Shown here: positions 8,851 through 16,256 of the stretch, in pieces
Position numbering within the stretch: position 1 is the stretch's first letter
Layout: the number at the start of each line of letters is the position of its first letter
DNA from: Haloplanus salinarum
Lineage (GTDB): Archaea; Halobacteriota; Halobacteria; Halobacteriales; Haloferacaceae
DNA length: 64,000 nucleotides
Direction: 5' to 3'
Assembly (NCBI RefSeq): GCF_024498175.1
Contig: NZ_CP101823.1
Span: 2,548,987-2,612,986 of the forward strand
Notes under the pieces: model-generated
The model's input: only the letters and a program-made list of their open reading frames with translations
What the model was told of the DNA's origin: nothing
The model's database searches: none
Made by a program: the position numbers and the translations under genes

Positions 8851-9435
8851 ATGAAGATGGGGGATCACGACGACCACGACGGTAGGAAGGTATGGCTACG
8901 CCTCGAGGAGGTCGACGCCCTGCTCGACGAGGTGGACGGAACGACACAGACGGTGGCGCTCGGGCTACTCGCTCGATGCGGACTCCGCGTCGCCGAGGCG
9001 GCCGACGTGACGCCCGCCGACGTCGTCGACACGCCCGTCGGCCCGTTCGTCCGCGTGCAGGACGGGAAGGGATCGAAGTACCGAGAGACGCCCGTGCCGA
9101 CCGATCTCGCGGCGTCCATGCGGGCGCTCGCCGACGTGCGCGACGAGGCTGCCGACACGCCGCTCGTGGACCGCTCGCCGCGGACGATCCGGCGGTGGGT
9201 CACCACAGCCGGCGAACGGCTCTACGCCGACACAGGCGACGACGGATGGACCTTCCTCGGTCCCCACGATCTCCGGCGCACTTGGGGTACCCTGCTCGTC
9301 GAGCGCGAAGTCGAGCCCGGGCTCGTGATGGAGTGGGGCGGCTGGGAGGACTGGGACACGTTTCGCGAGCACTACCTCGGCGCGTACAGTCTCGACGCGC
9401 AACAGCGCGGTATCGAGAAAGTCGACTGGCTCTAA
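8851..9435 (+). CDS. Tyrosine recombinase/integrase, catalytic core only
   Basis: A 194-residue phage-integrase-family protein likely to catalyse insertion at tRNA-Pro. The catalytic set is visible: R46 (CGLRVAEA), K76 in the beta-hairpin (DGKGSKYRETPVP), H139-D-L-R142, W165 in the His/Trp position (EWGGWEDW) and nucleophile Y175 (FREHYLG). The usual N-terminal SAM-like core-binding domain of about 100 residues is absent; the protein starts just before the catalytic domain. Either a short integrase class is encoded or the 5' part was lost, but the 140 bp upstream show no remnant in frame. It converges on the toxin-antitoxin pair with no intergenic space. Confidence 0.88.
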   Translation: MKMGDHDDHDGRKVWLRLEEVDALLDEVDGTTQTVALGLLARCGLRVAEAADVTPADVVDTPVGPFVRVQDGKGSKYRETPVPTDLAASMRALADVRDEAADTPLVDRSPRTIRRWVTTAGERLYADTGDDGWTFLGPHDLRRTWGTLLVEREVEPGLVMEWGGWEDWDTFREHYLGAYSLDAQQRGIEKVDWL

Positions 9436-9780
9436 CTACAGCCACTCCGTCCCGACATATTCGAGACCGTCGACCTCCTCTTGCGCGTACACCTGCGACA
9501 CTCGGTGAATCACGTCCGCCACCTGCTTGGCCGACAGGGTCGCGTCGGCGAAGTAGAACGCCGCTCGGTAGTCGTCATCACCGAGTTCGAGGGCGAAATC
9601 GTCGTCGTAGGTGACGATGATCCGGTCGGACTCTTGGGAGTACCGAGCGATTGGTCGGTCGTCAGTCCCCTTTCCAAGTTCGGTCGCGAAGTCGATGTGT
9701 TCGACGTCGTGGCCGTAGTTTTCGAGACGGTGGAGTACCCCGTGCTCGACGTTCTCGTCGAGAATCAACCGATACGCCAT
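9436..9780 (-). CDS. DUF5615 PIN-like toxin
   Basis: A 114-residue PIN-like protein; the family is a putative ribonuclease toxin. The N-terminal LILDENVEHGVLHRLENYGHDVEH matches the DUF5615 start (hydrophobic strand, then Asp-Glu-Asn), and IIVTYDDDFALE carries the second acidic cluster expected at the active site. It lies four bases downstream of a DUF433 gene on the same strand, the classic antitoxin-first order for this pairing. It converges on the integrase gene and abuts its stop codon. The module may stabilise the integrated element. Activity is inferred from family and context only. Confidence 0.85.
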   Translation of the reverse strand: MAYRLILDENVEHGVLHRLENYGHDVEHIDFATELGKGTDDRPIARYSQESDRIIVTYDDDFALELGDDDYRAAFYFADATLSAKQVADVIHRVSQVYAQEEVDGLEYVGTEWL

Positions 9781-9784
9781 CCGG

Positions 9785-10075
9785 TTACTCCTCGGGCGGT
9801 GTCAGCGTCGACCGGCGCTTGGCTTCTTCCACGGCCCGCTCGTGGCGCTCCTCGACTTCTTTCATCTCCTCGGGGTTGTTGTGGAAGTAGGCCAGCGCCT
9901 CGTACACGTCCGCGACGTCGAGGCCGTGACGGTCCGCAACCGTCTCCGGGCGAAGCCCTCGCTCCTCGACGCGTTCATGGACGTACCGGACGGTGATCCG
10001 ACTCCCCTCGATGTGGGGCTCTCCGTGGACCGTCGACTCCTCGCTCGACACGATCCGGTATGTCTGCGTCGCCAT
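9785..10075 (-). CDS. DUF433 antitoxin
   Basis: A 96-residue protein with the DUF433 domain, a helix-turn-helix-like DNA-binding fold. The markers are GEPHIEGSRITVRYVHE, where these proteins carry G.P.I.GTRI, and LDVADVYEALAYFHNNPEE, where they carry L....V..AL.YY..NP.E. A charged C-terminal helix (EVEERHERAVEEAKRRS) probably contacts the DUF5615 partner encoded four bases downstream. An AT-rich TATA-like TATTT lies about 30 bp upstream of the ATG on the minus strand. Autoregulation of the pair is likely by analogy, but no operator was identified. Confidence 0.85.
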   Translation of the reverse strand: MATQTYRIVSSEESTVHGEPHIEGSRITVRYVHERVEERGLRPETVADRHGLDVADVYEALAYFHNNPEEMKEVEERHERAVEEAKRRSTLTPPEE

Positions 10076-10130
10076 TCTGCTCCCACCTACGACGTCGATA
10101 CTGAAATAGATTCGCCGGTCATCCGAGGTC

Positions 10131-10818
10131 GTGTCAAGTTAAGCGTGAAGAGTGAGGCGTGCTGATTTCTGAGTGTCTATGCCCGAAATCACACGCCTCA
10201 GCGACTGTAGCGACTGGATCGAATTAGATTTTGTGGAGCGTCAGCGGACACCCGAGTTCGCGATGCGGCTCGGTATTCAGATGCACGTGGCTGGACTATC
10301 ACTTTCGAATACCATCTCGATTCTTGAAAGGTTGGGTGTCGAACGCTCTCGAACGGCCGTCCACAACTGGGTGCAGAAGGCCGATCTACAGCCCGAAGGC
10401 GGTGCGAGCCCGAATCACGTTACGCTTGACGAAACCGTGATTCGAATCAACGATCAGCAATACTGGCTGTACGCCGCCATCGATCCTGAAACAAACACAT
10501 TCCTTCACATACGGCTTTTTAGCACGTATACGACTGGTTTAACCGAAATCTTCCTGAGCGAATTACGCCAGAAACACGACGTCGAAACCGCCGTGTTTCT
10601 CGTCGACGATGCTCAATGGCTCCAAACTGCTCTTGATCGACACGACCTCGATTGCAGATACGAACGCCATGGCAATCGGAATGTCGTCGAGCGTCTATTT
10701 CGTGAGATAAAACGACGAACCTCTTCGTTTTCAAATACGTTCAACCACGTGGAGCCGACGACAGCAGAATCGTGGCTCCAAGCCCTCGCTGTCTGGTGGA
10801 ATCGATGCCAAAGTTAAC
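10131..10818 (+). mobile_element. IS6-family insertion sequence, right end apparently truncated
   Basis: The transposase gene fills the segment. At the left, GTGTCAAGTTAA (10131-10142) looks like an inverted-repeat end. Its expected complement at the right would read TTAACTTGACAC. At the right only TTAAC (10814-10818), overlapping the transposase stop, is present before the sequence changes to GCGACCAGG. The IS therefore seems to have lost the last seven or so bases of its right end. No target-site duplication is visible. The true repeat length of this IS was not determined. Confidence 0.6.
10179..10817 (+). CDS. IS6-family transposase
   Basis: A 212-residue DDE transposase of the haloarchaeal IS6 group. 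A DNA-binding helix-turn-helix lies in the first ~65 residues (HVAGLSLSNTISILERLGV and SRTAVHNWVQ). The catalytic acids are D84 (VTLDETVIR), D143 (FLVDDAQW) and E171 (NVVERLFREIKRRT). Length and motifs are complete, so the enzyme may be active on other copies even though its own right end is damaged. ATG 10179 is preferred over a GTG two codons upstream. Its composition (lower GC) differs from chromosomal genes. Confidence 0.9.
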   Translation: MPEITRLSDCSDWIELDFVERQRTPEFAMRLGIQMHVAGLSLSNTISILERLGVERSRTAVHNWVQKADLQPEGGASPNHVTLDETVIRINDQQYWLYAAIDPETNTFLHIRLFSTYTTGLTEIFLSELRQKHDVETAVFLVDDAQWLQTALDRHDLDCRYERHGNRNVVERLFREIKRRTSSFSNTFNHVEPTTAESWLQALAVWWNRCQS

Positions 10819-10999
10819 GCGACCAGGACGACCGCGTCACCCGAAATAAATAATCCAAGTGTGAGTACGATGCCAGCCATTAGGGCCCATATCCCCTTCG
10901 GAATCGACTCATATGATTTATTATAGTATTCTTCAATTTCTTCAAGTGCCTCTTCATTTTTAGATATAATATTCGAATATTCCGAGATAACGAAATCAC
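10819..10999 (-). pseudogene. Truncated membrane protein fragment between the IS and the right attachment site
   Basis: On the minus strand a GTG at 10999 opens a frame with a charged coiled coil (NEEALEEIEEYYNKSYESI) and then a strongly hydrophobic stretch (WALMAGIVLTLGLFIS) and the start of another. The second hydrophobic stretch is cut by the IS end at about 10818 and the frame runs into antisense transposase sequence. The segment is about 65% AT, far below the surrounding GC. Its upstream codons lie in the attachment repeat, so the true start is unclear. It looks like the 5' part of a small element-borne membrane protein disrupted by the IS. Confidence 0.55.
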
Positions 11000-11012
11000 G
11001 GCGGTCCCACTC
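10994..11012 (+). repeat. Attachment site copy 2 (right end of the element)
   Basis: The second perfect copy of the 19-bp tRNA-Pro-derived repeat. No tRNA structure surrounds it, so it marks the distal border of the element. The sequence immediately right of it is the broken vapC. Confidence 0.85.
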
Positions 11013-11036
11013 TCCTTCCGACGCGACCGATTCCGA

Positions 11037-11330
11037 ACCATCATCGACTATCTCGGCGGCATCGACTGCGTCGTCGACTGCGTCGTCGAGTACCTCGACG
11101 GCCGGGAAGCCTTCTTCACCTCGACGTTCTGTGTGTACGAGATCATCGCCGGCAAACTCGGATCGGGATCGACCGACGTGCAGAGCGTCCGCCGGGACTT
11201 CGGTGGCGTGCAGACCCTCGACCTCACCGAGGGAGTCGCGCTCGAAGCGGCGCGGCTGCAGAATCGGACGATGAGCGACGGCGAGAACCGATCGTCGGGA
11301 GGGACGAGTCCCGTCGGTATCGACCGGTAC
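11037..11330 (+). pseudogene. Broken VapC-like PIN-domain ribonuclease gene
   Basis: In one frame from 11037 the translation gives TIIDYLGGID..EYLDGREAFFTSTFCVYEIIAGKLG and later LTEGVALEAARLQ (parts given). These match the middle of a VapC toxin: F.T..F..YE, then G....A..ARL. The initial Met-hydrophobic-Asp active-site strand is missing; the sequence upstream is the attachment site. Beyond about 11270 the frame loses similarity, and a +2 frame gives GRDES, weakly recalling the RD-x-LI block. A 12-bp tandem duplication at 11064-11087 is also present. A toxin gene was thus cut at its 5' end at or near the element junction and has decayed. No antitoxin gene is seen. Confidence 0.65.
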
Positions 11331-11418
11331 GGGGAGTCGCGTTTCGTGCGACCACTTCTCGGCGTCTCGATCGACCTCGGATACGGCGTGAGACGGGCGG
11401 GCGCGAAGCACCGCCCAC

Positions 11419-11658
11419 CTACGCTCCACCCACGCGACGCGCTAGGGACCGGAGGAGCGCCGCCACACCCAGAAACAGCACGCCCACGAGTCGCACGCGC
11501 CGCGTCGCGTTCGGGCGGGGATCGAAGTCGACGGCGAGGAGGCGGTCGTACCCCCAGCGGGCCGTCGCCAGGAGTCGGCCGGCGAGGAGCAGGTGGGTGA
11601 GGCCGGCGAGCAGTCCGAGGGCCGAGAGCAACCGGAGGCGGGTGCGAAGCGAGACCAT
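11419..11658 (-). CDS. Small membrane protein, unknown function
   Basis: A 79-residue protein beginning MVSLRTRLRLL. Two hydrophobic segments (LLSALGLLAGLTHLLLAGRLL and VRLVGVLFLGVAALL) separated by an Arg/Asp-rich loop predict a two-helix hairpin in the membrane. ATG 11658 is chosen because the longer frame upstream is Arg/Pro-rich shadow sequence and a weak TATA-like GTGATAC lies about 25 bp before it. No family recognised. It is the first intact chromosomal gene beyond the element. Confidence 0.6.
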   Translation of the reverse strand: MVSLRTRLRLLSALGLLAGLTHLLLAGRLLATARWGYDRLLAVDFDPRPNATRRVRLVGVLFLGVAALLRSLARRVGGA

Positions 11659-11748
11659 CGACCGTACGTGGGTCGGGAGGCGTATCACGGTTCGGGGTGG
11701 TGGCCCCGCGGTGGACACGCTTTTGCGCGGCGCGGCCCGAGAGTCGGT

Positions 11749-11898
11749 ATGCTCGGCCTGCGGTACGTCGCCTGCGAGGCGTGTGACACCGTCAGCGCGA
11801 CACCGACGGTGCCACACGCCTGTCCGCGGTGCGGGGCGGCGGACCCCACGGACATCACGGATCGGCTTTTGCGGCCCGCGTACTTCGTCGACGACTGA
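11749..11898 (+). CDS. 49-residue zinc-ribbon protein
   Basis: A micro-protein with CEAC at residues 9-12 and CPRC near residues 25-28, a full four-Cys zinc site, followed by a short helical tail ending FVDD. The start ATG at 11749 is in frame with a longer open stretch, but upstream codons are promoter sequence. Rubrerythrin-like and short zinc-ribbon proteins of this size are common in haloarchaea. The next gene converges on it after six bases. Confidence 0.65.
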   Translation: MLGLRYVACEACDTVSATPTVPHACPRCGAADPTDITDRLLRPAYFVDD

Positions 11899-11904
11899 GC
11901 GTGG

Positions 11905-12720
11905 TTACGGCCGGGCCGTCTCCTCGTCGGCGACGACGACGGCCCAGTGGCCGTCGACGGGGGCGTCGAACATGTGCTCGGGGACGAGGGGGGCGGGGAC
12001 TGGGCGGAAGCCGCCGTCACGCATCGCCCCGATGCCGGGGTAGCGCTGGACGGGACGCCCGGCGAAGTCGACGACGCGGATCTGTTTGTCGCGGTCCCGC
12101 GCGTAGGCGTAGGGAAAGCGCTCGCGGGCGGGACAGTCGAGGGCGCCGACGCCGTCGAGACGGACCAGCACGTCGTCGTCGGCGAGCAGTTCGAGCCACG
12201 GACCGCCGGCGTCGGTCGTCGGCTCGTCGGGGAGCGCGGGGCGGTCGGCGTCGACCCGGATCCCGCTCATCGCCCGGGCGGTGGTCGACTCCCGCCACCG
12301 GAGGTCGGTCCCGGTGGGCACGGCGGCGTATCCGCCCTCGGCGAGGGGCACCCGATCCGGGCCGGTGTGGAACGTTCGGCCGCAGTCGTCGACGGTTCGG
12401 ACGCCGGCAGGGGCGGCGAGGAGCGCCTCGACGCGCTCGGCCGTCCCGCGGTCGGGGACGACGAACAGCGCCGCCCGCCCGTGTCGACGGTCGTTCCAGA
12501 GACGCGACAGCACGAGCGTCGGCGAGGGGTCCCGGATGGGCTCGACTGCCACCGGCCGCCCGTCGGTCGCGAGGTCGGCGACCGGGCCGGCGGAGTCCGG
12601 GGTCCCGTCGGTGCCCGGCCGTGCGATGGCGGGTGGCTTCCCGCTGTCCGCCGGACGGGTGACTGACAGGGCGGCCCGTCGACAGCGATCGATCCCGGCC
12701 GTCACCAACTGGTCGGTCAT
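11905..12720 (-). CDS. Conserved haloarchaeal hypothetical protein
   Basis: A 271-residue soluble acidic protein without membrane segments or a recognised motif. Sequence such as SRLWNDRRHGRAALFVVPD and GTAERVEALLAAP suggests an alternating alpha/beta fold. ATG 12720 (MTDQLVTAG) is preferred over the ORF extension upstream. It lies 64 bp from the next gene upstream on the same strand (MFS transporter) and might be co-transcribed with it. I cannot assign a function. Confidence 0.65.
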   Translation of the reverse strand: MTDQLVTAGIDRCRRAALSVTRPADSGKPPAIARPGTDGTPDSAGPVADLATDGRPVAVEPIRDPSPTLVLSRLWNDRRHGRAALFVVPDRGTAERVEALLAAPAGVRTVDDCGRTFHTGPDRVPLAEGGYAAVPTGTDLRWRESTTARAMSGIRVDADRPALPDEPTTDAGGPWLELLADDDVLVRLDGVGALDCPARERFPYAYARDRDKQIRVVDFAGRPVQRYPGIGAMRDGGFRPVPAPLVPEHMFDAPVDGHWAVVVADEETARP

Positions 12721-12783
12721 CGCCCGCGGTACGGGAGGGAGGGGCAAGTGTCTGTCCCACGGCGGGGGGCGTCGGCGTCGGGG

Positions 12784-14109
12784 TCAGTCCGGCAGTGGCT
12801 CCGTTCCGGGCTCGTCTCGCGGGTGGGCTCGCCGCGCGGTGACGGCGAAGACGGCCGTCGCGACGGCGAGAAAGCCCGCGGCGAGGACGAACCCGGCTTC
12901 GGTGGAGACAAAGTCCATGGTCGACCCGATCAGGACGGGACCGACGACCTGGCCGGTCTTCCAGGAGAGCGAGCGGAGGGACATGGCGCTGGCGACGGAG
13001 TCGAACCGGTCGCCCTCGTCGACGAACAGCGACATGCTCGCGGGCAGGCGGACGGAGTCCCCGAGGCCGAGCACGGAGAAGGCGGCAAAGAGCGTGAAGA
13101 AGGCACCGCCGAGGCGCTGTGTGTCCCCGAGAAGCGAGACGGCGACGGGGTCGATCCGCCCCTCGAAGTGGGCCGCGAGCGGGATGATCGCGGTCCCGAG
13201 CGCGTACAGGAAGGCACCGACGACGACGAAGTGGTGTTCGCGGCCGACGCGGTCGGTGAGGTTTCCCACCACCCCCTGTGTGAGCGCCTTGGTGAGCTTG
13301 CCGCCGGCCATGATCCAGCCGATGGCAAAGGCCGAGAGGCCAAAGCCCGTGCGGGCGTAGATGGGCAGGAAGACGATGACCGCCATCTTGCCGAAGCTGA
13401 ACACGAAGCGGAACCCGACGAGCGCGCGCAACATCGGGAGCCCGAGCAGGGATCGAAAGGTGCCGATCCCGGTCGACTCGTCGGGGTCCTTTCGCCCGCC
13501 CGGATCGTCGCGGAGGAAGAGCGCGACGAGGAGGAAGGCGCCGAGCGTGATGAGCGAGAGGACGGCGTACGTCGCGGTGAAGCCGTAGGCATAGAGGAGG
13601 TAGCCGCCGAGCAGGTCGCCGGCCAGCGACGAGAGGGAGGCGAACTGGTTGTACGAACCGAGCCACCGCCCCTGCTGGGCGTCGGGGCTGATGTCGCCGA
13701 CGACGGTCGTCCCGGTGATCCAGAGGATGCTGGCGCCCAACCCCTGTAGCGTGCGCACGAGGACGACGTGGACGGCGGAGTCGACCAGTGCGAACCCGAC
13801 GAAGACGCCGACGTTGATCAGAAAGCCCGCCAGCAGATACCGCTTCGCGTTGCCGGTGTCGACCGCCCGCCCGAGGGGGAGCACGACGAGCAACTGGACG
13901 AGGGCGAAGGCCGTGCCGAACAGCCCCTCGACGAACCCGGAGGTGCCGAAGAGGTCGGCGTAGAGGGCGAGCGCGATCAGGATCGTCGAGTACGCCTGGC
14001 TCCGGGCGAAGGCCGTGCCGGCCAGGGCGGCGAACTCGCGGTCCCGGAGGAGACCGATCGAATCGAAGTACGTCACTCGCGTCGGTGGATCCCCGAACGC
14101 GCCGTTCAT
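12784..14109 (-). CDS. MFS transporter
   Basis: A 441-residue major facilitator with about 12 hydrophobic segments. The A-motif-like loop LPLGRAVDTGNAKRYLL between helices 2 and 3 has the usual charge pattern, and GNLTDRVGREHHFV repeats it between helices 8 and 9. A central acidic loop (DDPGGRKDPDESTG) separates the halves. Overall it resembles a second MFS in this window (37571), including a helix-11 region with SLRSLSWKTGQVVGP against GVRSLVWKPGSVLAP, so the two are probably paralogues. Substrate unknown. ATG 14109 (MNGAFGDPP) is used. Confidence 0.85.
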   Translation of the reverse strand: MNGAFGDPPTRVTYFDSIGLLRDREFAALAGTAFARSQAYSTILIALALYADLFGTSGFVEGLFGTAFALVQLLVVLPLGRAVDTGNAKRYLLAGFLINVGVFVGFALVDSAVHVVLVRTLQGLGASILWITGTTVVGDISPDAQQGRWLGSYNQFASLSSLAGDLLGGYLLYAYGFTATYAVLSLITLGAFLLVALFLRDDPGGRKDPDESTGIGTFRSLLGLPMLRALVGFRFVFSFGKMAVIVFLPIYARTGFGLSAFAIGWIMAGGKLTKALTQGVVGNLTDRVGREHHFVVVGAFLYALGTAIIPLAAHFEGRIDPVAVSLLGDTQRLGGAFFTLFAAFSVLGLGDSVRLPASMSLFVDEGDRFDSVASAMSLRSLSWKTGQVVGPVLIGSTMDFVSTEAGFVLAAGFLAVATAVFAVTARRAHPRDEPGTEPLPD

Positions 14110-14186
14110 TAACGTCCCGAAAGGCGTGGCGCGTCGCCGGGACCGGCCACGCAAGACTCATCGCGCGACGCGGTGAAGCCTCATCG

Positions 14187-14945
14187 ATGGACCGCCGCCG
14201 AGTCGCCCTCCTGTTGCTCGTCGTCGGGATGCTCTGTCTCCCGGCACCGCAGTACCTCGGCTGGGCAGCGGAGGCCACGTCCCCGCCCGAACGGACCGCA
14301 CAGGTGTACGCCGCCGAACCGATCGACCTCGCGAACGAGTCCGACCGGACGCGGTTCGTCGACCGGTACGGCCACGAGGTCGCGGTCGCCGACTATCAGC
14401 TCACGACGCGGTACGGCGACGAGTACCGCGCGCCCGACGCCACGCGCCGCACGCTGGAGACGGCGATGGCGAACGGGTCGGCCACGGCGCCGGACGAGCG
14501 CGTCCGTGCGGATCTGCGAGCCATCGACGACGAGTACGCCTTCGTCCGCGACAGCGACGCCGGGACGGAGGGGTACTACCGCCTGACCGTCGAGGGGGAC
14601 GGCTCGACGGTCGCGGCCGATCCCGTCCCGCTTTCCGTCGTCGCCGACGCCACGGCCGAGCGGGCGCCCCGCTACGAGACGCTCTCGGCCGCCGAGCGAC
14701 GCACCGTCGACGCCGTGCTGAACGAGGGCGAGTACCGGCCGCGGGTGAACGACCCCTACGTCGACCGGCTTCCGACCGCGATCCGGAAGGATGGGACCCT
14801 CTATAGCATCCACGTCGTCGGCCACGTCGACGACTTCGGCCCCGGATTCGCCGGGTTCGTCGTCGGCCTCGGCGTCGCGGCACTGGGTGTCGTCCTGCTA
14901 CTGGCCGGGGGCGGCCTGTACGCCTACGACCGCTGGCTCGGATAG
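14187..14945 (+). CDS. Membrane-anchored extracellular protein, unknown function
   Basis: A 252-residue protein with an N-terminal hydrophobic segment (residues 5-20, signal or anchor), a soluble middle of about 195 residues rich in Asp, Glu and Tyr, and a C-terminal membrane helix (GFVVGLGVAALGVVLLLAGGGLYAY) before a short cytoplasmic tail. Such proteins are frequent in haloarchaeal genomes next to other surface genes. Here two more membrane or lipid-anchored proteins follow on the same strand (15028, 15382). Nothing recognisable indicates an enzymatic role. ATG 14187 precedes the signal segment directly. Confidence 0.65.
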   Translation: MDRRRVALLLLVVGMLCLPAPQYLGWAAEATSPPERTAQVYAAEPIDLANESDRTRFVDRYGHEVAVADYQLTTRYGDEYRAPDATRRTLETAMANGSATAPDERVRADLRAIDDEYAFVRDSDAGTEGYYRLTVEGDGSTVAADPVPLSVVADATAERAPRYETLSAAERRTVDAVLNEGEYRPRVNDPYVDRLPTAIRKDGTLYSIHVVGHVDDFGPGFAGFVVGLGVAALGVVLLLAGGGLYAYDRWLG

Positions 14946-15027
14946 CGCGGAGGGGACGTCTCCGCGCCGTCGACGCGGGAACGGGCGGCATCGTGGCGTT
15001 TATCGCCGGGGGGACGGAGGGAAGACC

Positions 15028-15360
15028 GTGTCCGCGCTCGTGATCGGTCTCGGGGTACTCGTCGCACCCATCGTCGCGTGGCTCGTCTACCGGGATGCCG
15101 CGCGTCACGGACGGTCGCGGGCGACGGATCCGTGGGCGGCCCTCGCCGTCGGCACCGTCAGCCTCGGTGGGTTTCTCGCCCCCGCACTCGCCGAGGGGGC
15201 GCTCGCGCGGGTGTACCTCGTCCGAGTGAAGTCGGCGCCGGTGGTCACGTCGCCGGCCGAACTGCTGATGCTCCGAATCGCCGTCGGACTGGGGGTCACG
15301 GCGGCCGCGCTCGTCGTCTACGGCGGGGTTCGGTGGGGCACTCGGCGCGACCGAGGGTGA
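15028..15360 (+). CDS. Small three-helix membrane protein, unknown function
   Basis: A 110-residue protein from a GTG at 15028 (MSALVIGLGVLV). Hydrophobic segments at about residues 2-20, 36-56 and 77-100 predict three helices; a basic loop DAARHGRSRATDP follows the first. TTTATC at about 15000 is a TATA candidate 25-28 bp upstream and supports the GTG. The fold recalls PLDc_N-like small membrane proteins only superficially. No function assigned. Confidence 0.6.
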   Translation: MSALVIGLGVLVAPIVAWLVYRDAARHGRSRATDPWAALAVGTVSLGGFLAPALAEGALARVYLVRVKSAPVVTSPAELLMLRIAVGLGVTAAALVVYGGVRWGTRRDRG

Positions 15361-15381
15361 CCCATCGGGCGAACCGCAGGG

Positions 15382-16218
15382 ATGATGAGCGTCACCCACG
15401 CGATGTGGGATATGGGTCACACGTCACTGCGGACGCTCGCGGTCGTGGCGTTCGTCCTCCTCGCGGGGTGTTCCGGCTTCGGGCCGGGCGGCGACGCGGC
15501 GTCGCCGACGACGTCGCCGGCGCCGACGCAGACGCCGGCGACCACCGAAACGCCCGGATCCACGACGTCAAGCGACGCGGAACCCGGCGAGCCGTCCTAT
15601 CCCGAGGGGTGGTCCGCAGCGGGCGTCGAGAACGCGACGGTCGCCCTCGACACGCACTACCGGGCCGCCCTCACCGGGCCCTCGACGACGGTTCGGTACC
15701 GATCCCGACAGGTCGACACCGGGGACGGACCCGCCAACGAGACCACCCTCGATATGGCGTACGAGACGGAGACGGGACGGCTGTACGCGTCGATCCGGGG
15801 GAGGGACGACCACCGGGAGGTGTTCCTGCAGGACGGCACGTTCTCGCAGTGGAGCGTCCGGAACGAGACGCTCGTGGGGCAGTCGAACGCGGAGTTCTAC
15901 CGGGTCGCCCAGTCGATCGATCGGCGGGTGTTGCTGTCGCAGCTCCTCCTCTACGAACTCGAACACGAGCGGACCGTCGAGCGCAACGGCACCACCGCGT
16001 TCGTCTACGACGTCACGGGCGTCCACGACAACACCGTCTCGAACACCTACGGCGCCGGGACGAACGGCTCCGGAACCGTCGTCGTCGCGGCGGACGGGCG
16101 AATCCTCGAACTCGAGACGACGGTGACCTACACGGGCGGAACCCTCCGGTATCGGTACGAACACACGCGTCTGGGCGAGACAGCCGTCGAGACGCCGGGA
16201 TGGGTCCGGGAGGGCTGA
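15382..16218 (+). CDS. Secreted lipoprotein, unknown function
   Basis: An up to 278-residue precursor. The signal segment ends in the lipobox LLAGCSG, so the mature protein is expected to carry a lipid on Cys and sit outside the membrane. A Thr/Pro/Ser-rich spacer (SPTTSPAPTQTPATTETPG), typical of glycosylated haloarchaeal surface linkers, precedes a beta-rich domain of about 200 residues with several N-glycosylation sequons (ENATV, NETT, RNETL, RNGTT, TNGSG). The start may also be ATG 15385 or, shortest, ATG 15415 (MGHTSLRTLAV), which still leaves a full signal peptide. A 9-bp inverted repeat follows the stop. Confidence 0.75.
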   Translation: MMSVTHAMWDMGHTSLRTLAVVAFVLLAGCSGFGPGGDAASPTTSPAPTQTPATTETPGSTTSSDAEPGEPSYPEGWSAAGVENATVALDTHYRAALTGPSTTVRYRSRQVDTGDGPANETTLDMAYETETGRLYASIRGRDDHREVFLQDGTFSQWSVRNETLVGQSNAEFYRVAQSIDRRVLLSQLLLYELEHERTVERNGTTAFVYDVTGVHDNTVSNTYGAGTNGSGTVVVAADGRILELETTVTYTGGTLRYRYEHTRLGETAVETPGWVREG

Positions 16219-16256
16219 GCCGCCGATGCGGCCGACGATCCGTGCCGATCGGCGGC
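16219..16256 (+). terminator. Inverted repeat right after the lipoprotein stop
   Basis: GCCGCCGAT (16219-16227) and ATCGGCGGC (16248-16256) are perfect complements separated by 20 bases. The location immediately after a TGA stop suggests a 3'-end structure; no T-run follows directly. Confidence 0.45.

Larger units (their letters stand above)
7769..11012. mobile_element. tRNA-Pro-integrated genetic element (~3.2 kb) carrying a recombinase, a toxin-antitoxin pair and an IS
   Basis: A 19-bp perfect direct repeat, AATCACGGCGGTCCCACTC, is present at the tRNA-Pro 3' end (7769-7787) and again at 10994-11012. Between the copies the base composition falls clearly, most of all at 7.8-8.7 kb and 10.8-11.0 kb. 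The gene content is accessory: tyrosine recombinase, DUF433/DUF5615 pair, small unknown proteins and an IS6-type insertion. This is the standard signature of an element integrated by a site-specific recombinase that rebuilds the tRNA. It has no replication gene, so it is a satellite, a decayed remnant or a tRNA-targeting toxin-antitoxin cassette. Confidence 0.85.
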
